In this document: in pieces, positions 51,735 through 56,816 of the stretch
Numbering within the stretch: position 1 is the first letter of the stretch
How the letters are laid out: each line of letters opens with the position of its first letter
NCBI GenBank assembly: GCA_910580075.1
Contig: CAJTVR010000021.1
Coordinates: forward strand, 1-56,816
DNA length: 56,816 nt
Direction of reading: 5' to 3'
From: an uncultured Eubacterium sp.
GTDB lineage: Bacteria > Bacillota > Clostridia > Lachnospirales > Lachnospiraceae
The notes under the pieces: generated by a model
Seen by the model: only the letters and a program-made list of their open reading frames with translations
Database searches by the model: none
What the model was told of the DNA's origin: nothing
Made by a program: the position numbers and the translations under genes

Positions 51735-51962
51735 ATGGAACAAAAAGTCTTAGAAATTTTATCACAGGAATATCCGGACATTGATTTTATGGCTTCGGAT
51801 GCACTGGTGGACGATGGAATTGTGGATTCACTTACAATTACAGGAATCATTGCCACACTGACACTGGAATTTGGAATTACCATTCCGTATGAGGAAATTA
51901 CAGAGGAAAATTTTAATTCCATTCAGGGGCTTGCCGGAATGGTGGAACGGCTGTCGGCTTAG
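51735..51962 (+). CDS. Acyl/peptidyl carrier protein
   Basis: This 75-residue four-helix carrier has the phosphopantetheine site in DDGIVDSLTITGIIATLTLEFGI, with Ser in the DSL motif, as in DltC and NRPS-type carriers. AGGAGG precedes ATG 51735. It lies between the MBOAT and the adenylation gene, so it is most likely loaded by the latter and unloaded by the former. A phosphopantetheinyl transferase is not in the window. Confidence 0.92.
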   Translation: MEQKVLEILSQEYPDIDFMASDALVDDGIVDSLTITGIIATLTLEFGITIPYEEITEENFNSIQGLAGMVERLSA

Positions 51963-51979
51963 AAAACGGGAGGAAAAGC

Positions 51980-54238
51980 ATGTTTGATACATTAGTAAAC
52001 CGGATTATGGAGCTGGCAGTCTCAAAACCGGAGCAGATGGCGGCTGCATTCAAAAAGGAACGGGTTACATACCGCGCACTTAGCCAGAAAATGACCGCAG
52101 TCGGGAGCGCACTGCAAAAGATGGGAATTGCGCGCGGCGACCGGGTAGTTTTTACAGCAGTCTCAAAACCCGAAACGGCTGCTGTATACCTCGGGATACA
52201 GTACTGCGGAGCTGTCGCTGTATTTGCAGACAAAAATGCAGCACCGGAAAATCTCGCGGCCATATATGAAAACGCGGGTGCAAAGCTGCTGCTGACCGAT
52301 AAGCCGGTGAAGGAATATGCAGGCCGCTGCAGAATTTTTTCGCTCAGAGATCTGTATGGCAGTACACCTCAGACACAGCCGGCAGCATACCGGATGCCCG
52401 GGGAAGAAGATCTTGCAGAGCTTCTGTTTACAACAGGAACATCCGGAGAGCCAAAAGGAGTTATGCTCAGCTACCGTGCAGTGTACAGCATTCTGAAATA
52501 TACGATTCAGGGAACCGGCATGCGCGAAGAGGACAGGGTGCTGATTCCGCTTCCCCTGAACCATTCTTTTGCGCTGCGTGTCATGCGCGCAGCCCTTTAT
52601 CTCGGGGCGTCTGTGATTTTGCAGAACGGATTTTTATTTGCAAAAGAAATCGAACAGAATATAACAGCATTCTCCTGTACAGTGCTCGCAGCCGTTCCCG
52701 CATCCATGGAAGTGATCCGTATGCAGATGCAGGACAGGTTTGCGGAGATTTTAAGCAGGCTGCGCTATATAGAAGTAAGCGCCGGTGCCCTTTCGCTCAG
52801 ACAGAGAACAGAACTGACAAAGCTGCTGCCGGATACGGTGATTTATAATAACTGGGGAAGTTCTGAAACGGGCGGGGCATTGTTTTTGAATGTGTCGGAG
52901 GCTGCAGCGGAAGCAGGTCAGAGAGGCCGGCATCTGCAGGGAGCGGAGCGGCTGTATAAATCGGAAGCGGAACAGGGAGGCCGGCATCTGCAGGGAGCAG
53001 AGCGGCTGCATAAATCGGAAGCAGAACAGGCAGCAGTACAATTGCATGGGCCGGAGTCAGAACATGGAACAGAGCTATTACATGAACTGGCTAAGGAGAA
53101 GAATGGCGTGTCAGAATTGACCAGAATAGAAGCAGCCGGCAGGCCTCTGCCATGCATTGAGGTAAAGACGCTCGATGAAGACGGAAATGTGATATCCAGT
53201 GACCGGGATCATCCAGGGAGGATGGCGCTGCGGGGCAGTATGCTGATGTCCGGATACTGGAACAGGAAAGAGCTTACCAGGGAGGTGCTTAAGGACGGAT
53301 GGCTGCTGACGGGCGATATGGTATATACAGATGCTGACGGATATGTTTATATGGCAGGCAGGGCAGATGATATGATTAATGCCGGAGGCGAAAAAGTCTT
53401 TCCTGCTGAAATAGAACATGCAGCCTGCCAGTGTGAAGGAGTGCGTGAATGTGCATGTATCGGCGCGGACGACCCGGATGAAATACGAGGGCAGATTCCG
53501 GTGCTGTTTGTCGTACCCGGGACTCATTATTCAAAGACCCGTCTGCAAAAACACCTCTCTGAAAGGCTGGAAAGATATAAACTGCCCGGACAGTATATCG
53601 AGCTGGACGAGCTTCCAAGAAACCAGATGTCCAAAATCGATAAAAGAAAACTGCGTGCACTTCAGAAAAGCTGGAATACGGAAAATACACTGGTCAATCC
53701 GGTCATTCAGACACTTCTGACCAGAAGGAGCATCCGCAAATTCACCGGGCAGAAAATCAGCCAGCCTGTTATGGACATGATTTTAAAAACAGGCTGTTAT
53801 GCACCAAGCGGCCATAATATGCAGAGCTGGAAATTTACGGTGCTGGAAAAGGAAGAGACGATTCTGCGCCTGAAAGATGCAGCCGGATTAGCAGCGCAAA
53901 AGAGAAATGTTTATTTCTACGGATTCGAAAATCCGGCAGCTGTCATCCTGATATCAAATGATGAGAGAAATCCATACAGCATTCAGGATGCTTCCTGTGC
54001 GGCTGAGAATATGATGCTGGCTGCCTGGTCATATGGAATCGGATCTGTATGGGTGAATGTATTAAGGCATCTGCGTGAAGAAGAACCTGTCTGCCAGCTG
54101 CTGGATGAGTTTGGACTGCCGCGGGGGCACATTGTGTGGGCAGCCCTGGCACTGGGCTATCCGGTGTCAGAAGGGGTGCTGCTGGCAAAAAAGAAAGATG
54201 CCGTGCATTATGCTGACAGGCGGGCTGTGTCAGGGTGA
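51980..54238 (+). CDS. Adenylation (AMP-ligase) domain fused to a nitroreductase-like domain
   Basis: The N-terminal 590 or so residues are an ANL-superfamily ligase: FTTGTSGEPKGVMLS (A3), NNWGSSETGG (A5), LTGDMVYTDADGYVYMAGRADDMINAGGEKVFP (A7/A8) and NQMSKIDKRKL with the A10 Lys. Residues about 572-752 are a nitroreductase/FMN domain: LLTRRSIRKFTGQKIS, YAPSGHNMQSWKFTVLE and AAENMMLAAWSYGIGSVWVN. In other systems such Ox domains oxidise carrier-bound amino acids. An 18-residue repeat insert (312-370) lies between A5 and A7. It probably activates an amino or hydroxy acid, loads the carrier and oxidises the bound group. The substrate is unknown. Confidence 0.9.
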   Translation: MFDTLVNRIMELAVSKPEQMAAAFKKERVTYRALSQKMTAVGSALQKMGIARGDRVVFTAVSKPETAAVYLGIQYCGAVAVFADKNAAPENLAAIYENAGAKLLLTDKPVKEYAGRCRIFSLRDLYGSTPQTQPAAYRMPGEEDLAELLFTTGTSGEPKGVMLSYRAVYSILKYTIQGTGMREEDRVLIPLPLNHSFALRVMRAALYLGASVILQNGFLFAKEIEQNITAFSCTVLAAVPASMEVIRMQMQDRFAEILSRLRYIEVSAGALSLRQRTELTKLLPDTVIYNNWGSSETGGALFLNVSEAAAEAGQRGRHLQGAERLYKSEAEQGGRHLQGAERLHKSEAEQAAVQLHGPESEHGTELLHELAKEKNGVSELTRIEAAGRPLPCIEVKTLDEDGNVISSDRDHPGRMALRGSMLMSGYWNRKELTREVLKDGWLLTGDMVYTDADGYVYMAGRADDMINAGGEKVFPAEIEHAACQCEGVRECACIGADDPDEIRGQIPVLFVVPGTHYSKTRLQKHLSERLERYKLPGQYIELDELPRNQMSKIDKRKLRALQKSWNTENTLVNPVIQTLLTRRSIRKFTGQKISQPVMDMILKTGCYAPSGHNMQSWKFTVLEKEETILRLKDAAGLAAQKRNVYFYGFENPAAVILISNDERNPYSIQDASCAAENMMLAAWSYGIGSVWVNVLRHLREEEPVCQLLDEFGLPRGHIVWAALALGYPVSEGVLLAKKKDAVHYADRRAVSG
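52921..53085 (+). repeat. 54-bp in-frame tandem repeat inside the adenylation domain
   Basis: CCGGCATCTGCAGGGAGC recurs 54 bp apart (52927 and 52981), coding GGRHLQGAERL(Y/H)KSEAEQ. A third, diverged unit follows (QLHGPESEHGTELLHEL). The insert has no counterpart in ordinary adenylation domains and lies in a surface loop. Confidence 0.88.
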
Positions 54239-54257
54239 GGGATAGTTTCTTTCTTAC

Positions 54258-54426
54258 ATTAGCCGGACGCCGGAAAGAGAAACTTTTTCCGGCTGGTACT
54301 GGGTGAATGAAATGAAACTGTGCCGAAACTGTAAATCATCTGAATGCCGCAGTATGGCTGCCAGGCGTTGATTCTGCCGCAGCCAGCCGGATGGAAAACC
54401 GGTTTTCCATCCGGCGTCCGGGTAAT
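54258..54426. repeat. MITE-like palindromic element, copy C
   Basis: This 169-bp stretch between two convergent genes has imperfect 16-bp terminal inverted repeats (ATTAGCCGGACGCCGG and CCGGCGTCCGGGTAAT). Inside are a terminator-like stem (GCCGGAAA at 54269-54276 with TTTCCGGC at 54286-54293) and a perfect 30-bp palindrome at 54386-54415. Parts match the elements at 7964, 18099 and 22208. No protein is coded, so it would be a non-autonomous element. Confidence 0.75.
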
Positions 54427-54469
54427 CTGTAAGATATCCTGCGCAGAGCATCAGTCCCTGGAAATCCAG

Positions 54470-55186
54470 TCACAATGCCGGTTTCAGCCTGATATAAATA
54501 CCCGCAAAACAAGTATATGGTTTAATGACCGTTTCAAAATGCTGCCTGTCGCCAAGAGCAAATTGATTATTTACTGCAAGCCAGTCGTTCCATGCTTCGT
54601 GGAAGCAGTTCATTTCCCAAGTTTCTACAGATTCGATCCGTCCACTGGTGCCGATGAGTTCTTTCCACTGTTTTGGACTTTTGAACAGGCAGGCTTCATC
54701 TCCAAGCCAGCCGGAAAGAAGCTCTTTTGCACGGCCTGTATATTCATCTTTCAAACCAGGGATTCCAATCAGAACCACTCCGTGATCTTTCAGAAAAGGT
54801 AAAATCTTTTCCTGAAAAAATCCTATGCTTCCCGCAAAATAATGATAAGAATCTACACTGATCAGAGCACGGAATTGTTTTTTTTCAAAAGAAAGATGAT
54901 TCGCATCTTCACAGACAGGCGTGATCTGCTCTCCGATTCCCCATTCAGTAAACCGTTTTCTATTTTCCTCTGCACTGATCCATAAATCATTGGCGAATAC
55001 TTTTGCTCCGGTTTCTTTAGCAATGACAAGACTTGTCAGCCCTGTTCCGCATCCTAAGTCGAGAATCATATCATCAGGAAGAAACTGTAAGGGATTATGC
55101 TCCAATAGTTCTGCCAGTATTCTTACGCTGTCTGGCCCCATCATTGTTTTTTCCGAAATATATGACTTATAGTTATCAATATTCAT
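54470..55186 (-). CDS. Class I SAM-dependent methyltransferase
   Basis: This 238-residue protein has MILDLGCGTGLTSLVIAKETGAKVFANDLW (SAM motif I and post-I acidic Asp) and a later DSYHYFAGSIGFFQEKILPFLKDHGVVLIG. It resembles cyclopropane-fatty-acid-synthase-like or UbiE-type small-molecule methyltransferases. ATG 55186 is chosen with AGGAG 9 nt upstream; GTG 55192 is the alternative. It is convergent with the adenylation gene and separated from it by the palindromic element, so it is probably not part of the glycan operon. The substrate is unknown. Confidence 0.88.
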   Translation of the reverse strand: MNIDNYKSYISEKTMMGPDSVRILAELLEHNPLQFLPDDMILDLGCGTGLTSLVIAKETGAKVFANDLWISAEENRKRFTEWGIGEQITPVCEDANHLSFEKKQFRALISVDSYHYFAGSIGFFQEKILPFLKDHGVVLIGIPGLKDEYTGRAKELLSGWLGDEACLFKSPKQWKELIGTSGRIESVETWEMNCFHEAWNDWLAVNNQFALGDRQHFETVIKPYTCFAGIYIRLKPAL

Positions 55187-55410
55187 ATACACTGTCTCCT
55201 ATGGTTTTTTTAATGCAATATTTTGGTTTTCATATAGATTTTCATTATATCACAATCTGCTGTAAAAGTGTTATTTTACTAAGAAATTCAATAACAGTGC
55301 CAGAATATCCCATTCTGAATATGCCTGTTCCCAGAAGCAGATGGAGCAGAGTACCTTGAGCGTATTTTGTAGTTAGACATACTGTCAAAGAAATTTATTG
55401 TAACAAGTGA

Positions 55411-55439
55411 TTGAAAAATGGTTCTGTTTATGGTATATT
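55411..55439 (+). promoter_or_regulatory. Promoter of the secreted-protein gene
   Basis: TTGAAA (55411-55416) and TATATT (55434-55439) are 17 bp apart. The start codon follows 55 bp downstream with AAAGGGG as the ribosome site. Confidence 0.65.
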
Positions 55440-55493
55440 TTATACACTTATAACAAAATATCACAATGATGTCAGTGAAAGGGGAATTGCTTT

Positions 55494-56096
55494 ATGAAAA
55501 AAATTGTCACAATGATATTATGCCTGCTTCTACTGGTTATGTTACCAGCAGATGCACACGCAGCAACAAACAGCGTAACCACGCGAAATTACAACAGCAA
55601 CTTCGCAGACAAGAAGATTCCTAAGTTAAAGACTGGAAAGAACAAAATAACCATAAAGAACAACGTAAGCAGCGGAATATTATACCGCGGCGTAAAGTAT
55701 GTTGCACCAAAGAATGGGACGTATACATTCAAGTTTACAAATCTCAGGTCTTCTGCCATAGATTATCCGATGTGTACAGTGACAGCTCATTGCGCCTCAA
55801 GTATAAAGAGTAAGTCTGATCACTATCAGGTAGTGCAGCTTTCGCTCGCATCTGGTGAATACCGGTCTTTCAATCTGATATCACCTGACTGGGCTTCTGA
55901 GATTGGTGATGCCACAACTATCGCGAGTCTGAATAATTTAAATTACATGGATTATTCAACACTTACACTTACGCTGAAGAAGGGGATGGTTGTTGTGCTG
56001 AGTATGAGCAGTCCGCAGGAAATCATTGACGGGCGTTGCAATTGCAAAGCTACAAATGAGACAATGGCTGTCGACGTTAAAATAACAAGGAATTAA
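55494..56096 (+). CDS. Secreted protein of unknown function
   Basis: This 200-residue protein begins with a Gram-positive signal peptide (KKIVTMILCLLLLVMLPADAHA, cleavage after AHA). The mature part is beta-rich and Lys/Asn/Thr-rich (KNKITIKNNVSSGILYRGVKYVAPKNGTYTFKFTN), which suggests a single small beta-sandwich. No catalytic motif or anchor is seen, and no family is recognised. It has its own promoter, and 181 bp separate it from the toxin gene. Confidence 0.7.
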   Translation: MKKIVTMILCLLLLVMLPADAHAATNSVTTRNYNSNFADKKIPKLKTGKNKITIKNNVSSGILYRGVKYVAPKNGTYTFKFTNLRSSAIDYPMCTVTAHCASSIKSKSDHYQVVQLSLASGEYRSFNLISPDWASEIGDATTIASLNNLNYMDYSTLTLTLKKGMVVVLSMSSPQEIIDGRCNCKATNETMAVDVKITRN

Positions 56097-56170
56097 CGGA
56101 GTCCGGAGTGTCTTTTGATGAAGTTCAGACGTCTTCTTTTTTTCGTTTTTCATATTGTCATGTTTGCTGT

Positions 56171-56234
56171 TTATATTGCTGGTATGGGAAAACCATAGAG
56201 CCAGGCGGCTTTACCCCTCTTGTTTTTCGGAGGG
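56171..56234 (+). repeat. 64-bp direct repeat, copy 1, before the toxin gene
   Basis: This copy is 61/64 identical to 56753-56816. It contains CATAGAGCCAGGCGGCTT, in which AGCC/GGCT can pair, and CCCTC..GGAGGG. It is probably the 5' region of a toxin mRNA or part of its antitoxin RNA. Confidence 0.85.
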
Positions 56235-56277
56235 TTTAAATATCAGCCCTCCAGACGAAAGAAAGGAGGGCGATATA

Positions 56278-56373
56278 ATGTATGTTACATATCAGGACTT
56301 GATTCAGACAGGCATACTCATTGCTGCCCTTGCGAATTTGATTTATCAGATTTACAAGGGAAAAAAGAAATAG
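56278..56373 (+). CDS. Holin-like type I toxin, 31 residues
   Basis: The product is one short TM helix with a polar start and a Lys tail (YVTYQDLIQTGILIAALANL then IYQIYKGKKK), the standard layout of 'putative holin-like toxin' peptides in Clostridia. An AAAGGAGGG site is 6 nt upstream. Flanking repeats and double hairpins are typical for type I toxin-antitoxin loci, where a cis-encoded antisense RNA blocks translation. The antitoxin RNA itself cannot be drawn exactly. Confidence 0.8.
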   Translation: MYVTYQDLIQTGILIAALANLIYQIYKGKKK

Positions 56374-56399
56374 CCGCCACTACGCCAATAGTGACGGCT
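56372..56399. terminator. Hairpin at the toxin stop codon
   Basis: AGCCGcCACTA (56372-56382) pairs with TAGTGaCGGCT (56389-56399) with one mismatch and a 6-nt loop. It overlaps the toxin stop codon, a common place for toxin/antitoxin RNA pairing. Confidence 0.6.
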
Positions 56400-56428
56400 G
56401 ACCCTTTTCGGAGGGTTAGCTTGGTATT

Positions 56429-56464
56429 AAAGGGGTAGAGCCGTTTCTATGGCTTTCCCCTTTT
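56429..56464. terminator. Bidirectional terminator after the toxin locus
   Basis: AAAGGGGtAgAGCC (56429-56442) pairs with GGCTtTcCCCTTT (56451-56463). T-runs follow on + and A-runs precede it, so it could end the toxin mRNA on + and an antisense RNA on -. Confidence 0.65.
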
Positions 56465-56650
56465 CTGTGTTTAATATAGCACATTTAGAGGGCATGATGC
56501 AAGAAGTTTTTGTTTTTCATTCTTCTTTTGTTATCTGCTATTGATATTGCGAATCAAGAGCTAAAAATCGGCGTCTGGATTCCATGCAGTGAGCGGTTGC
56601 TGGAGGAACGTGACAGTATCTTTGCTAAATTAAAAGGCACTGACAAACAC

Positions 56651-56679
56651 TTGACATGCTCATCTATAACTGCTATATA
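56651..56679 (+). promoter_or_regulatory. Strong promoter of a second toxin unit
   Basis: TTGACA (56651-56656) and TATATA (56674-56679) are 17 bp apart. About 75 bp later the second copy of the 64-bp repeat begins, so the promoter probably drives the next toxin unit, which lies past the window end. Confidence 0.7.
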
Positions 56680-56752
56680 TAGCAAGGAACTACACTTATC
56701 CGGGGATTGCCTGATTTATGCTAAAATAGCTTGCCCGATAGGGGGAATTGTG

Positions 56753-56816
56753 TTATATTGCCGATATGGGAAAACCATAGAGCCAGGCGGCTTTACCCCT
56801 CTTATTTTTCGGAGGG
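56753..56816 (+). repeat. 64-bp direct repeat, copy 2, at the window end
   Basis: This copy is 61/64 identical to 56171-56234 and ends exactly where the window ends. A sequence break in a repeat is typical of a short-read contig end and suggests a tandem toxin array continuing beyond. Confidence 0.85.

Noticed and set aside
53943..54188. Antisense open frames over the cluster 2 genes, and many others of 60 to 200 codons
   Set aside because: They lie opposite genes with clear family motifs, have no ribosome sites and have random-looking products.
54386..54415. 30-bp perfect palindrome as a simple operator
   Set aside because: It lies inside a longer element with terminal inverted repeats shared with other gaps, between convergent genes, where no promoter is expected.

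Overview
The window reads as part of a gut-type Clostridia chromosome, most likely Lachnospiraceae. This rests on AGGAGG ribosome sites, moderate GC, a Wzx/RfbF-type glycan locus, an AAA/PD-(D/E)XK protein of the kind common in that family, a GltD/NuoF-like plus [FeFe] hydrogenase pair, DUF3796 with an XRE regulator, and a holin-like type I toxin. The right edge stops inside a repeat and the left edge starts inside a truncated gene, so this may be a whole assembly contig.

Layout. (1) 1-7961, + strand: surface-glycan cluster 1 with CDP-3,6-dideoxyhexose genes (broken rfbF, rfbH, flippase, rfbE, nonsense-mutated reductase), a methyltransferase, a GT2 and a UDP-glucuronate decarboxylase. (2) 8020-10664, - strand: AAA ATPase/nuclease-like protein and a LacI regulator. 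(3) 11222-17426: mannoside catabolism (GH130 phosphorylase, GH38 alpha-mannosidase, ROK kinase fused to mannose-6-phosphate isomerase). (4) 17438-24059: DUF3796/XRE pair behind a palindromic operator, an M20 peptidase remnant, two chemoreceptors (one with an early stop) and a deletion scar joining a WYL regulator to a zinc-ribbon fragment. (5) 24257-29785: orphan BlaR1-like protein, then a GltD/NuoF-like flavoprotein and an [FeFe] hydrogenase. (6) 30674-54238: cell-wall-binding repeat protein followed by surface-glycan cluster 2. (7) 54258-56816: a palindromic element, a methyltransferase, a secreted protein and a type I toxin locus in a repeated array.

How the genes work together. Cluster 2 combines three GT-C-like membrane proteins, two GT2 enzymes (one of the type that loads a lipid carrier), a flippase, a sugar-building set (HMGL-type aldolase, TPP enzyme, SDR, sugar-phosphate-cyclase-like enzyme, NAD-dependent reductase/epimerase, RfbF) and a Dlt/Alg-like acylation set (SGNH protein, MBOAT, carrier protein, adenylation enzyme fused to a nitroreductase domain). 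I infer a route that makes an unusual CDP-linked or cyclitol-like residue and adds an acyl or aminoacyl group to a surface glycan outside the membrane. The product cannot be read from sequence.

The most striking theme is genetic instability in surface genes. A G10 tract puts a glycosyltransferase one base out of frame (G9 would restore it). A G9 tract lies at the truncation point of rfbF. A TG duplication splits a second GT2. In-frame stops interrupt a nucleotide-sugar reductase and a chemoreceptor. Tandem repeats of 12 to 129 bp sit inside or beside several surface genes. A family of short palindromic intergenic elements is also visible.
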